NCBI GenBank assembly: GCA_034430175.1
Contig: DAOUFI010000007.1
Span: 1-64,000 of the forward strand
Length of the DNA: 64,000 bases
Reading direction: 5' to 3'
Origin: UBA6107 sp034430175
Lineage (GTDB): Bacteria; Chloroflexota; Anaerolineae; Anaerolineales; Anaerolineaceae
The notes under the pieces are model-generated. The model worked only from the letters and a program-made list of their open reading frames with translations, did not search any database and was not told the origin of the DNA. Of this stretch, positions 25,053 to 34,302 are shown piece by piece. A program made the position numbers and the translations under genes. Each line of letters starts with the position of its first letter. Position 1 is the stretch's first letter.

Positions 25053-28000
25053 ATGTCCTTTGCCCACCTCCATGTCCATACTGAATACTCATTACTGGAT
25101 GGCTTCAGCAACATTAAGAAGCTGGTGAAGCGCGCCAAAGAGATGGACATGACCTCGATGGCTATCACAGACCACGGCACGATGTTCGGTGTGGCTGAGT
25201 TCTTCTTCGCGGCCAAGGATGCCGGCATTAAACCGATCATCGGCTTGGAAACCTACGTTTCGGCGCGACGCATGACCGACCGAGACGCTCAGAAGGACAA
25301 ACACAGCTACCATCTGGTGCTGCTGGCGGAGAATGAGACGGGCTATAAGAACCTGCTCAAGATAGCCTCCGCGGCGCAATTGGAAGGGTTCTATTACTAT
25401 CCCCGGGTGGACCACGAATTTCTGCGAGAGCATAAAGAGGGGATCATCGCCACTACATCGTGCATGTCGGGTGAGGTGCCGCGGACAATCCTGAACAAGG
25501 GCGTCGAAGCCGGTAGACAAATGCTGGCATGGTATATCGACACCTTTGGCGCAGATAACTTTTTCATCGAGCTGCAAAGCCATAACATCTCCGAATTGCC
25601 AGCCTTGAACCGGACACTTCTCGACCTGGGCAAACAATTCAACCTGAGAACCATCGCCACCAATGATGTGCATTACGTTAACCGCGAGGATGCCCGTTTG
25701 CAGGATATTCTGCTGTGCATCCAGACCGGCGCGCTATTGACTGACCCTAACCGTATGCGCATGACCGGCGATACCTATTACCTGCGCTCACCGCAGGAGA
25801 TGGCCGCGCTCTTTCCCGAAAACCCTGAAGCACTGGCAAACACGCTGGAGATCGCCGAGCGCTGTAACGTGGACCTGGGCAAGAAGGGTTACCACCTTCC
25901 CAAATTTGACGTGCCAGAAGGATTCACTGTTGAAACCTACCTGCGTAAGCTGTGTGAAGAAGGATTAATCCGGCGTTACGGCGACCGTGCCAGCGACCCC
26001 AAGGTACGGGAGCGCCTGGAATACGAACTCTCGGTCATCCACCAGATGGGCTTTGACGCTTACTTCCTCATTGTGTGGGATTTGTGCCAGTACGCCGCTA
26101 AAAATCACGTTTGGTACAACGCGCGTGGTTCTGGTGCGGGTTCGATGGTGGCTTACACCCTTGATATCACGCTCATCGAGCCGTTGAGCCACGGTTTGAT
26201 CTTCGAACGTTTCCTCAACCCGAGTCGAATTTCCATGCCCGATATTGACCTGGATTTCCAGGACGATCGGCGCGGTATGATTATGGAATATTGCGCTAAA
26301 CGGTACGGAGCCGACAGGGTGGCACAGATCATCACCTTCGGCACCATGGGAGCACGCGGCTCCATTCGCGACGTGGGCCGCGTGATGGACATTCCCCTCT
26401 CCGAAGTGGACCGTGTATCCAAAGCTGTTCCCGCTATCCCCGGCAAGAGCCTGCCACTGGCAGAAGCTGTGAAAGAGGATGAAACGCTCAAAGCCATCTA
26501 CAATGAGAGCGATTACATCCATGACCTGATCGACACTGCCAGCAAAATGGAAGGCGTGGTACGCAACGCCGGTACCCATGCCGCGGGCGTGGTCATCGCC
26601 GACGTGCCACTGGTGGAATACGCTCCTCTGCACCGTCCTACGAGCGGCTCAGAGGATTCACCGATTAAGACCGTGACCCAGTTCGAGATGAGCATTGTCG
26701 AGAAGTTGGGATTACTCAAAGTGGATTTTCTCGGACTTTCCACGCTCACTATCATGCAGCGCGCGTGTGATTTAATCCGCGAGCGCAAGAAGATTGACCT
26801 CAATCTTTATAATATTCCGCTGGATGATCCAGAGACCTACAAATTCATCGGTCAGGGGCATACCGCAGGTGTGTTTCAACTGGAAGGCAACGGCATGACA
26901 CGCTGGCTGTTGCAGATGCAGCCGGATAGCCTTGATCACATCATCGCCATGGTGGCGCTCTTCCGCCCCGGTCCCATGGACTTTATCCCGTCGTATATCA
27001 AACGAATGCACGGAGAGGAAGAGGTGACCTACCGCCACCCGATGATGGAGCAGGATTTCAAGGATACGTACGGCATCCCGCTTTACCAGGAACAATTGAT
27101 GTTCGCAGCCATGCACATGGGGAACTATACCGCTTCAGAAGCGGATGAACTGCGCAAGGCTATTTCCAAGAAGAACGCGGACGCCATTCAAAAACACAAA
27201 AAGAAATTCAGCGAAGGCGCGGAGAAGAATGGTCTGCCGTTGGATGTGGCCGTGGCCATCTTTGAAGACTGGGAAAACTTCGCACGTTACGGCTTCAACA
27301 AGAGCCACGCGGCTGATTATGGCGTGATCGCTGTTGAAACCGCTTATTTGAAGACCCATTACACTGTGGAATACATGACTGCGCTGCTCTCCGCGTCGAA
27401 GAGCGATACCGCCAAGGTGGCTTTTTACGTGGCAGATTGCCGCAACCTTGGCATCGACGTACTGCCGCCGGATATCAACTCGAGCGGCTGGGACTTCACG
27501 ATCGAAGATTGCAATGGTAAGTGCGCGGGAATCCGTTTTGGCATGGGTGCGGTCAAGAACGTCGGACAGGGTCCGGTGGAATTGATCATGGAAGCCCGCA
27601 AGGATGGACGGTTCAAGGATCTCAATGATTTTATTCGCCGGGTGGACCTGCGCCAGGTGGGTAAGCGTAGCCTGGAGTGTCTCATCCGGGTAGGCGCGCT
27701 GGATTGTTTTGGCCCACGCAAGGCGTTGATGGAAGTGCTCGATAGCATGGTATCGCTCAGTTCCAGTCATTTCCGCGCGGTGCAGTCTGGGCAGATGAGC
27801 TTTTTCGGCACGGTAGCCGGAGTGGAGGAATCTATCCAACTGCCGCCGGTTTCCGACCTCGACCCGCGTGAACAGCTTGAATGGGAAAAAGAATTGATTG
27901 GACTGTACGTCTCCGATCACCCGCTCAGCCGCTTCACCCCGCTGATACAAGGGAAGGTAAGCCATTATTCAGCCGACCTGGGCGAATGTTCACCCAATGA

Positions 28001-28886
28001 AAAAGTGACCGTGGCCGGGTTGGTGACTAAGATGCGCACGCTCACCACCAAGACCGGCAAGCCGATGGCCTTTGCCACCATTGAAGATTTACAGGGAGCC
28101 ATCGAGCTGGTGATCTTCCCTAATACCTGGACGAAATTTGGCGCGCAGATCCACACCGACGGGATGGTAATCGTAGACGGCAAAGTAGACGCGACAAGCG
28201 CCGATCCCAAGATCCTGGTGGATAATATCAAAGCACTCACGGAAGAGGATCTGGCCAGGGTCGACCACGGTGTTGTCTCCGAATCGAAGCCACCGGTTTA
28301 TCGCGCCGTTCCGATGGAAGAACCGGTGGAAGAAATGAGCATGGATACTGATGCATCCTTCCCGGTGGATATGCCGCCTCCGCCGGATGAACCGGACGAC
28401 TGGCACCTGATGCCGCCGCCGGTGGATTCAGGCAACGGTCAAACAGCCACCGCGGTAATGACCGCTCCGCAAGCAACTGTGGTGCTGGAAGTGGCACGCC
28501 AACCTGCGCAGGTTGCGCAAGCCCCTTCCGTTCAAGCGGTGGTGGCCGGTATCAGCGCCATCGGTGAAATGCCGCCGATGATCATCGATCCGAGACCCGC
28601 AGAGACAAAACGCGGTCGGACGCAGATGGAAACGCGCATGGTCACGGTGGTGATCAAATCCACGGGTGAGAAAGATCGGGATATCCGCAGGCTTAAGCGA
28701 GTGCACGGATTATTGCGAGCCAACCCGGGTTCCGATCACTTTTGTTTAATGATCCATGAAAATGGTTTCCGCCATTTCCTCGATTTTCCCAACGATACCA
28801 CAGGCGTTACCCCCGATTTAATCGAGAAGCTGGTAGAATTGGTCGGTTCAGAAAACGTACAGGTAGATAACGTACGTCTTCAATAA
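25053..28886 (+). CDS. dnaE: DNA polymerase III alpha subunit
   Basis: Codes for 1277 residues from ATG 25053 (MSFAHLHVHTEYSLLDG). Replicative polymerase. The PHP domain opens with HLHVHTEYS and continues with TDHGTM; the polymerase core has the catalytic PDIDLDFQDDRR and the family's ARGSGAGS and YGFNKSHAADY segments. A helix-hairpin-helix region and an OB-fold (EKVTVAGLVTKMRT) follow. Between the OB-fold and the short C-terminal domain (from about residue 1190, RMVTVVIKSTGEKDRDI) lies about 110 residues of Pro/Glu/Ala/Gln-rich linker (MPPPPDEPDDW, MPPPVDSG), making it about 100 residues longer than the E. coli enzyme. pfkA follows closely. Confidence 0.96.
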   Translation: MSFAHLHVHTEYSLLDGFSNIKKLVKRAKEMDMTSMAITDHGTMFGVAEFFFAAKDAGIKPIIGLETYVSARRMTDRDAQKDKHSYHLVLLAENETGYKNLLKIASAAQLEGFYYYPRVDHEFLREHKEGIIATTSCMSGEVPRTILNKGVEAGRQMLAWYIDTFGADNFFIELQSHNISELPALNRTLLDLGKQFNLRTIATNDVHYVNREDARLQDILLCIQTGALLTDPNRMRMTGDTYYLRSPQEMAALFPENPEALANTLEIAERCNVDLGKKGYHLPKFDVPEGFTVETYLRKLCEEGLIRRYGDRASDPKVRERLEYELSVIHQMGFDAYFLIVWDLCQYAAKNHVWYNARGSGAGSMVAYTLDITLIEPLSHGLIFERFLNPSRISMPDIDLDFQDDRRGMIMEYCAKRYGADRVAQIITFGTMGARGSIRDVGRVMDIPLSEVDRVSKAVPAIPGKSLPLAEAVKEDETLKAIYNESDYIHDLIDTASKMEGVVRNAGTHAAGVVIADVPLVEYAPLHRPTSGSEDSPIKTVTQFEMSIVEKLGLLKVDFLGLSTLTIMQRACDLIRERKKIDLNLYNIPLDDPETYKFIGQGHTAGVFQLEGNGMTRWLLQMQPDSLDHIIAMVALFRPGPMDFIPSYIKRMHGEEEVTYRHPMMEQDFKDTYGIPLYQEQLMFAAMHMGNYTASEADELRKAISKKNADAIQKHKKKFSEGAEKNGLPLDVAVAIFEDWENFARYGFNKSHAADYGVIAVETAYLKTHYTVEYMTALLSASKSDTAKVAFYVADCRNLGIDVLPPDINSSGWDFTIEDCNGKCAGIRFGMGAVKNVGQGPVELIMEARKDGRFKDLNDFIRRVDLRQVGKRSLECLIRVGALDCFGPRKALMEVLDSMVSLSSSHFRAVQSGQMSFFGTVAGVEESIQLPPVSDLDPREQLEWEKELIGLYVSDHPLSRFTPLIQGKVSHYSADLGECSPNEKVTVAGLVTKMRTLTTKTGKPMAFATIEDLQGAIELVIFPNTWTKFGAQIHTDGMVIVDGKVDATSADPKILVDNIKALTEEDLARVDHGVVSESKPPVYRAVPMEEPVEEMSMDTDASFPVDMPPPPDEPDDWHLMPPPVDSGNGQTATAVMTAPQATVVLEVARQPAQVAQAPSVQAVVAGISAIGEMPPMIIDPRPAETKRGRTQMETRMVTVVIKSTGEKDRDIRRLKRVHGLLRANPGSDHFCLMIHENGFRHFLDFPNDTTGVTPDLIEKLVELVGSENVQVDNVRLQ

Positions 28887-28907
28887 GCCGATAGAAAGAG
28901 AGTAAGA

Positions 28908-29894
28908 ATGGTAGAACCAATAAAGAAAATTCAAACCATCGGGGTAATGACCTCCGGAGGCGATTCGCCGGGTATGAACCCGTTCATCCGCGCGGTGGTA
29001 CGCACTGCCTCAGCCAACAACATCCGTGTGCTGGGGATCGAGGAGGGTTACGAAGGCCTGATCCACGGGAAGTTCATCGAGTTGGGAGTGCGCGACGTGG
29101 GCGGCATTTTACAACGCGGTGGCACCATTTTACGAACCGCCCGCAGTAAGGATTTCCGTGAAGCCAGTGGACAGCGAGAAGCCATCCGGCAGATTAACAA
29201 CGCCGGAATGGACGCTGTCATCGTGGGCGGCGGCGACGGATCGCTGCACGGCGCCCAGGTGTTGGCTCAAAAGGGTGTGTCCGTGATCGGCGTGCCGGCA
29301 AGCATCGATAACGACATCTACGGCACCGACATGTGTATCGGCGTGGATACAGCGCTCAACACCATCGTCGACGCCATCGATAAGATCCGCGATACGGCCT
29401 CCTCACACAGCCGCGCTTTCCTGGTTGAAACCATGGGACGCGAATCGGGTTACCTGGCCATCCAGGCGGGCATCGTCACCGGCGCTGAGCTGGTGCTGAC
29501 CCCAGAAAGCCCCACTCCCCCTGAAGCTGTCGCCGCAGTCATCGAGGAAGCCTACAAGCGTGGCAAGACTCACGCCATTATTGTAGTAGCTGAGGGATAC
29601 AAACCGCATACCCAGGAACTGGGTGCCATGATCGATGCGATGGATATCGGCTTCACCACCCGGGTGACCATTTTGGGGCACATCCAGCGCGGCGGCAAAC
29701 CGACCGCGTTTGATCGTATGCTCTCTACGCGGTTTGGCGTGAAAGCGGTGGAATTCCTGATGGCCGGGCTGACCAATGTGATGACAGCGCTCAATGGCCG
29801 CGATATTGTTCCGGTACCTATTGACGAAGTGCTGGCCAACACCAAGCGGGTATCGGAAGATTACCTCCAAATGACAGCCATTCTCTCGAAGTAA
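28908..29894 (+). CDS. pfkA: 6-phosphofructokinase
   Basis: Codes for 328 residues, the classical bacterial size. Phosphorylates fructose 6-phosphate in glycolysis. TSGGDSPGMN (N-terminus) is the nucleotide loop. GGDGS (about 108-112) has Gly where pyrophosphate-dependent enzymes have Asp, and PASIDND (about 130-136) lacks the diagnostic Lys of the pyrophosphate type. So ATP dependence is the better reading, although Ala-Ser instead of Gly-Thr before IDND is unusual. ETMGRESGYLA matches the fructose-6-phosphate site. Begins 21 bases after dnaE and ends at a strong bidirectional terminator. Confidence 0.93.
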   Translation: MVEPIKKIQTIGVMTSGGDSPGMNPFIRAVVRTASANNIRVLGIEEGYEGLIHGKFIELGVRDVGGILQRGGTILRTARSKDFREASGQREAIRQINNAGMDAVIVGGGDGSLHGAQVLAQKGVSVIGVPASIDNDIYGTDMCIGVDTALNTIVDAIDKIRDTASSHSRAFLVETMGRESGYLAIQAGIVTGAELVLTPESPTPPEAVAAVIEEAYKRGKTHAIIVVAEGYKPHTQELGAMIDAMDIGFTTRVTILGHIQRGGKPTAFDRMLSTRFGVKAVEFLMAGLTNVMTALNGRDIVPVPIDEVLANTKRVSEDYLQMTAILSK

Positions 29895-29909
29895 GATTGA
29901 TAGATGAGA

Positions 29910-29945
29910 AAGGTGTGCTCCAGTCTTGCGAGCACACCTTTTATG
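29910..29945. terminator. Bidirectional terminator between pfkA and the SagB-like gene
   Basis: AAGGTGTGCTC (29910-29920) pairs perfectly with GAGCACACCTT (29930-29940), 9-nt loop; a T-run follows on the plus strand. It sits between two convergent genes. Confidence 0.88.
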
Positions 29946-29946
29946 T

Positions 29947-30705
29947 TTAATTTCCGTCTATAGTTTTCTTTTTACCAACCGTAGCTACGTACACGACAAA
30001 CTGCTCCACGCCGTCCAGTCCCAACACTCCATTCAATTTGTCGTCGTCGAAGGCGGCGATGGGGCAGATGCCGCTGGCGATCTGTTCCGCGCCCAGGGCC
30101 AGGTTCTGGCAGACGTGACCGGCATCAAGGTGAAGGTAACGGTAGCCGCGCTCGACGTAGCGCCAGAACATGCGCTCCACCACGGCCACCCAGATGAAAG
30201 TGGCGGCGCTGCCCTCCACCTGGCTCTGCTCCAGACAGCCGTCTTTGACCCGCGCGGTGATATCGGCAGGGGCATGGAGATCGAGCAGGCTGTTTTCGAT
30301 GGCCAAATAGCGATACAGGCCGGGTTCCAAGCCGTCAACGCGGTTGACGAGCAGCAGCGTTTCGAAGGCGTGGCGGGCGCCAGCGGATGGGACGGTACGC
30401 AAGGTGACCGGGCGTTTGGTAACCTCTTTGACACCCTGGGATACCCAGAGCAGGTAAGTCAACTCATCCAGGGTGAGGGGAGTGTCTGCATAATTACGGA
30501 CGGTGCGCCGGTTCTCGATGGCAACTCGCAGATCCATCGGAGGAGTTTTGATCTCTGTTGGTTTGGGAAGGGATATCAATTCTGATCCAGCCGGGGGAGG
30601 CAGTTCTAGAGGCGGCTGAGGAATGACCCCTCCCTCTTGCGGCGAATCCGAAAGCTCGTCGTAACGGGTCTTGTGCATGAATATTTGGCCAATATTTTCT
30701 TCCAT
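29947..30705 (-). CDS. SagB-type nitroreductase-fold oxidoreductase
   Basis: Codes for 252 residues. After a proline-rich lead (PQPPLELPPPAGSE and ISLPKPTEIKTPP) comes the SagB/ThcOx pattern: IENRRTVRNYADTPLTLDELTYLLWVSQGV (about 63-92), RTVPSAGARHAFETLL, GLYRYLAIEN, and GYRYLHLDAGHVCQNLALGAEQ near the C-terminus. These flavin enzymes oxidise azolines to azoles in peptide natural products, but stand-alone copies like this are common in anaerobes and archaea, with unknown function. No cyclodehydratase or precursor-peptide gene is near. Sits just downstream of murJ on the same strand. Confidence 0.83.
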   Translation of the reverse strand: MEENIGQIFMHKTRYDELSDSPQEGGVIPQPPLELPPPAGSELISLPKPTEIKTPPMDLRVAIENRRTVRNYADTPLTLDELTYLLWVSQGVKEVTKRPVTLRTVPSAGARHAFETLLLVNRVDGLEPGLYRYLAIENSLLDLHAPADITARVKDGCLEQSQVEGSAATFIWVAVVERMFWRYVERGYRYLHLDAGHVCQNLALGAEQIASGICPIAAFDDDKLNGVLGLDGVEQFVVYVATVGKKKTIDGN

Positions 30706-30720
30706 TTTTATCCCTCCGAG

Positions 30721-32316
30721 TTATTTTCGTGTGGATGGTTTCAATCGTCGCAGCAACGTGTTCAATATTTGCAGCTCCGGCGCTTTAAGCAAGATCATGA
30801 CCAGCAGATAGACCACCACACCGACGACAAGACCGGCGAGCGCCACTATCCAATTGGCTACGTCGTGTGTGAGCAAGAGCCACAATGCCACTGCGAATGA
30901 CATTACCAGCGTTGCCAACCCGGCTTTACCGACCCCTTCTCCGATCACCTTGAGGTGCAGACCGCCGATTCGCTTGCGCATAAAGATGAGCAGGCCAACC
31001 GATTCCAGCGCGGTGGCGAGTGTATTGGCCAGTGCCAACCCACCATGCGGCATCCAGCCAGCCTGACCGAACAGCCAGGTAAAAAGAAAACTGAGGCCGA
31101 TGTTGAGGCTCATGGCCACCACACCGACTGTCACCGGGGTAAGCGTGTCGTGCAGGGCATAAAAAGCGCGAGAGATGATCTCAACGATGGAGTGGAAAAC
31201 CAAACCGGCGGCGTAGAATAACAGTGCCCAGGCCACCAGTTGGGTGGATTGGGCGTCGAATTTGCCGCCCTGATAAATGAGAGCAACCAGCGGTTGTCGT
31301 AGGAGAATTAATCCGAGCGAGGCGGGTAGGGCCAGCGAGATCACCGTGCGTAGCAGGAGCGCCAGCGAGGAACGCATCTCTTCGGGTTTACCGCGAGCGA
31401 CCTGGGCTGAAAAAGTGGGCAGTGCCGCGATAGCGGCTGCTTGCGCGATGGCCGCTTCGGGGATGAGCATGAGGGCAAACGAAACGGAAATTGCTGTGAC
31501 AGCGCCTTCCCAATTGGAGGCGAGGCGGGTATTGATGAGAAAGTTCAATTGCACGATCGAAACGCCGATTAGCCGCGGACCCATAAGGCGGGCAACCTCG
31601 CGCACCTCGGGGATGGAGAGCCCAAGGGTGAGATCATATTTCCGCTCAGGCAATTTCAAGAGAGCGGGTAATTGGATTAGACCATGCATGAGCGCGCCAA
31701 GGACAACACCAATTGCCAACCCCTGTGGTCCGAAGCGAGGAACGAGGAAGAGCACACCGATGATCTTGCCAACTGAATACATGGCGGGAGCCAGGGCAGG
31801 CCACAAGAAGCTTTGATGCGCGTTTAAAATTCCCATCAACAGACCACTGATGCCAAAAATGATTGGGGCGATGAGCTGGATACGCAATAGACTGGCTGTG
31901 AGCAGAATGGTGGACTCGTTGGAGAAGCCGGGGGCGAGGATGGTCTTGACTACCCAGGGGGCGAAGATCGCGGTGAGCAGGCAGATGAGAGTGAGGATCA
32001 ACGTCACCAGGTTGACCACCGCCGAGGCAAGTCGCCAGGCTGTCTTGCGATCCCCCCTGGTCAGGAGGGTGGTGAAGGTGGGAATGAAAGCGGAAGCGAG
32101 CGCGCCACCTGCCACCAGGTTATAGATAATATCTGGCAGACGATTGGCCGCGAAAAAGGCTTCGTTGCTGGCGCCGGTGCCAAAGGCACGGGTGATAAGC
32201 ATGGAGGAGATCAGGCTGAGAACCTGGCCGATGATCATGGCTAAGAAAATTGTGCCGGCTGCCCGGGCAATCTGGCGATTATCATTTGGCATGGAGGCGG
32301 TTTCAGTGGATTCCAT
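30721..32316 (-). CDS. murJ: Lipid II flippase MurJ (MviN)
   Basis: Codes for 531 residues from the ATG at 32316; the frame is open further upstream (ATG 32367), and an internal ATG at 32292 is also possible. Fourteen or so hydrophobic segments. The N-terminal signature is visible: SMLITRAFGTGASNEAFFAANRLPDIIYNLVAGGALASAFIP, followed by FSNESTILLTASLLRIQLI. MurJ moves lipid II, the peptidoglycan precursor, across the membrane. The SagB-like gene follows 15 bases after its stop and may be co-transcribed. Confidence 0.93.
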   Translation of the reverse strand: MESTETASMPNDNRQIARAAGTIFLAMIIGQVLSLISSMLITRAFGTGASNEAFFAANRLPDIIYNLVAGGALASAFIPTFTTLLTRGDRKTAWRLASAVVNLVTLILTLICLLTAIFAPWVVKTILAPGFSNESTILLTASLLRIQLIAPIIFGISGLLMGILNAHQSFLWPALAPAMYSVGKIIGVLFLVPRFGPQGLAIGVVLGALMHGLIQLPALLKLPERKYDLTLGLSIPEVREVARLMGPRLIGVSIVQLNFLINTRLASNWEGAVTAISVSFALMLIPEAAIAQAAAIAALPTFSAQVARGKPEEMRSSLALLLRTVISLALPASLGLILLRQPLVALIYQGGKFDAQSTQLVAWALLFYAAGLVFHSIVEIISRAFYALHDTLTPVTVGVVAMSLNIGLSFLFTWLFGQAGWMPHGGLALANTLATALESVGLLIFMRKRIGGLHLKVIGEGVGKAGLATLVMSFAVALWLLLTHDVANWIVALAGLVVGVVVYLLVMILLKAPELQILNTLLRRLKPSTRK

Positions 32317-32428
32317 ACGCCTGATTATACCCGTCAACAATCGAAAGTCGGTTTGCGTAAATGGCATGAAAGGTTATACTTTAATCATCAATCAACGACT
32401 ATTTTGTGAATGAGAAGGATAAAAACCT

Positions 32429-33055
32429 ATGGCACGAAAAAAGGAAACCCAGATCGAAGACAACCCGACGGTTGAAGCAACAATCAAGGATGAACCCAAA
32501 GAACCGGTGACTGGGATCGAGAAAAAGAAACCAACCTTCGGACAGAAGGTATTGCCGTGGATTATCGTAGCGCTGGTATTCTTTTTGGGCGGAGCGAGCC
32601 TTATCTATTTCACGCTATATCGAACAGCGAAAGCGGATCTGTTAGCCATGAACGAAAGCGCGGCAAAACTGACCACCAACCTCACGACCTGCCAGGCAGA
32701 TCTGACGACAGCTAACGACAACCTGTCAGCGGCACAGGCTACTCTTACGCAAAACTCAGTAGATCTCAACAGGCAGCATAAATTGGCAATCCTCTACAAG
32801 ATCCAGGCGGACGCCAATGCTGCACGGGCTGCCTTACTCGATGGCAACCTGTTTTCAGCTGGATTGAAAATGGCGCTTCTGGCAGACGATATTGCTAAGA
32901 TGAAGTCAACGGACTTCACTGCGGAAGAGATCTCGGGATTACAATCCAGACTGGATACTGTCCAGCAGAACCTTCCAGATAATCCGACCAAGGCGATCAA
33001 GGAACTTGAAACTCTCGCCCAGGACCTGGATACAATGATCGAGATTTTGAGGTAA
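32429..33055 (+). CDS. Single-pass membrane protein with coiled-coil exterior
   Basis: Codes for 208 residues with GAGAAGGA before the ATG. Residues 1-44 are charged and cytoplasmic. Residues 45-70 are one transmembrane helix (WIIVALVFFLGGASLIYF). The rest is predicted coiled coil and helix (KLTTNLTTCQADLTTANDNLS, LQSRLDTVQQNL). No enzymatic motif. It resembles the small anchored coiled-coil proteins seen next to envelope genes in this phylum, but I know no function. Confidence 0.7.
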   Translation: MARKKETQIEDNPTVEATIKDEPKEPVTGIEKKKPTFGQKVLPWIIVALVFFLGGASLIYFTLYRTAKADLLAMNESAAKLTTNLTTCQADLTTANDNLSAAQATLTQNSVDLNRQHKLAILYKIQADANAARAALLDGNLFSAGLKMALLADDIAKMKSTDFTAEEISGLQSRLDTVQQNLPDNPTKAIKELETLAQDLDTMIEILR

Positions 33056-33062
33056 AAAAGAA

Positions 33063-33090
33063 GAAGTCGCCAACTCGGCGACCTCTTTGC
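33063..33090. terminator. Bidirectional terminator
   Basis: GTCGCC (33066-33071) pairs with GGCGAC (33077-33082), loop AACTC; T-rich tracts lie on both sides. It separates the coiled-coil gene from the convergent HtrA-like gene. Confidence 0.75.
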
Positions 33091-34284
33091 TTAACCCTGG
33101 TTGGGTCTGGTACCCAGCGTTACGGTAATTTCCATAAGTTCGCCGCCGCGGTAGATCTGCAGGGTGATTTCTTCCCCTGGGCTTTTCTTCGACATCAGGT
33201 AGCTGATCAGGTCGCTGTAAGCCAGGATTTGATGACCATCGATGGCTACGATCAGGTCGCCACCGGCATAAAGCCCCTGGATATCAGTGGATTCGTTGCC
33301 GCCGACCAACCCTGCTTCGTCGGCTGGACCGCCGGGTTTTACATCGTTAACATAAACACCGTAAGTCTGATCAAGCCCAAGCGCTTTCCAATCGGCCAAC
33401 GTCATTTCAATCGACGGGCTGCTGATGCCAATGTAGGGGTATTCGTACCTGCCTTCAGCAATCAGAACCGGGATGACTTTGTTGATGATGTTGGCAGACA
33501 CCGCGAAGCCGACGCCGCTGTTGGAAGCCTCGCCATTCCCGGTATAGTTTGATGTGCTGATAGCGCGGTTGATACCGACCACTCGTCCATTCAGGTCGAA
33601 CAATGGACCACCGGAGTTGCCCGGGTTAATCGCCGCGTCGGTCTGGATGATATCGCCGGCATAGGCAGTCTCGGAATTTGAATTGTTTGAGGCCGATTCC
33701 AGCATACGGTTCTTGGCACTGACAATGCCCAATGACATCGAGCCATTCAAGAAAAAGGGGTTACCGATTGCCACAACCAGTTGCCCGATATTGAGAGAAT
33801 CCGTCTCACCCATTTCGAGGGGGTACAGCTCTGCTGGATCGATATCCACCTCGAGGACGGCGAGATCGGAGATATTATCATAGGCAAGCAAGTGCGATTC
33901 AACTTTCAGACCAGAAGGAAAATCCACCTCTATATATCTTGCGTGGTCGACAACGTGGTAACTGGTGAGAATGTGTCCTTCCTTGTCGTAAACGAAACCT
34001 GTTCCTGTCACCCAGCCGTCGTTCGTTTCACATATTAGAGAGACAATTCCCTTATAGACTTTTTGATAAAGATTGATAAGTACGGCGTCCAATTGTGATA
34101 CATCCCCATTCACCGTGATCGCCGGTCCGAGGGTGGGCTGCAGGGTGGCTGTCGCCGTGGGCAAGATAGCCGTCGCTGTGGGGGTACCCAAAACCAAAGT
34201 ACGCATATCTTCAGAGAGAGAACACGATACAAGCATGAATGAGATCACTAATATCGATAAGACAAACCTGACTTTTTTCATCAA
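33091..34284 (-). CDS. HtrA/DegP-like serine protease, lipoprotein
   Basis: Codes for 397 residues. A lipoprotein signal ends in LVSC (Cys21), followed by a Thr/Pro/Ala linker (TPTATAILPTATATLQP). The chymotrypsin-fold triad is His110 (LTSYHVVDH), Asp140 (DNISDLAVLEV) and Ser224 (PGNSGGPLFD). One C-terminal PDZ domain (about 295-390) includes GLVGGNESTDIQGLYAGGDLIVAIDG. It would act outside the membrane on misfolded proteins. A longer poly-Thr linker than usual and the lipid anchor fit a cell-surface enzyme in a monoderm. The dnaJ-like gene is immediately upstream in the same direction, making a quality-control pair. Confidence 0.92.
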   Translation of the reverse strand: MMKKVRFVLSILVISFMLVSCSLSEDMRTLVLGTPTATAILPTATATLQPTLGPAITVNGDVSQLDAVLINLYQKVYKGIVSLICETNDGWVTGTGFVYDKEGHILTSYHVVDHARYIEVDFPSGLKVESHLLAYDNISDLAVLEVDIDPAELYPLEMGETDSLNIGQLVVAIGNPFFLNGSMSLGIVSAKNRMLESASNNSNSETAYAGDIIQTDAAINPGNSGGPLFDLNGRVVGINRAISTSNYTGNGEASNSGVGFAVSANIINKVIPVLIAEGRYEYPYIGISSPSIEMTLADWKALGLDQTYGVYVNDVKPGGPADEAGLVGGNESTDIQGLYAGGDLIVAIDGHQILAYSDLISYLMSKKSPGEEITLQIYRGGELMEITVTLGTRPNQG

Positions 34285-34302
34285 TCACTCCCCCTTTCGG
34301 GA

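Noticed and set aside
27135..27965. A 276-codon open frame antisense to dnaE
   Set aside because: Fully inside the conserved polymerase gene, no ribosome-binding site, no recognisable motif.
28908..29894. Pyrophosphate-dependent phosphofructokinase
   Set aside because: The diagnostic Asp of GGDDS and the Lys before TIDND are absent, so ATP dependence is preferred.
29947..30705. A thiazole/oxazole peptide (RiPP) gene cluster around the SagB-like gene
   Set aside because: No SagC/SagD-type cyclodehydratase, leader peptide or dedicated transporter nearby.
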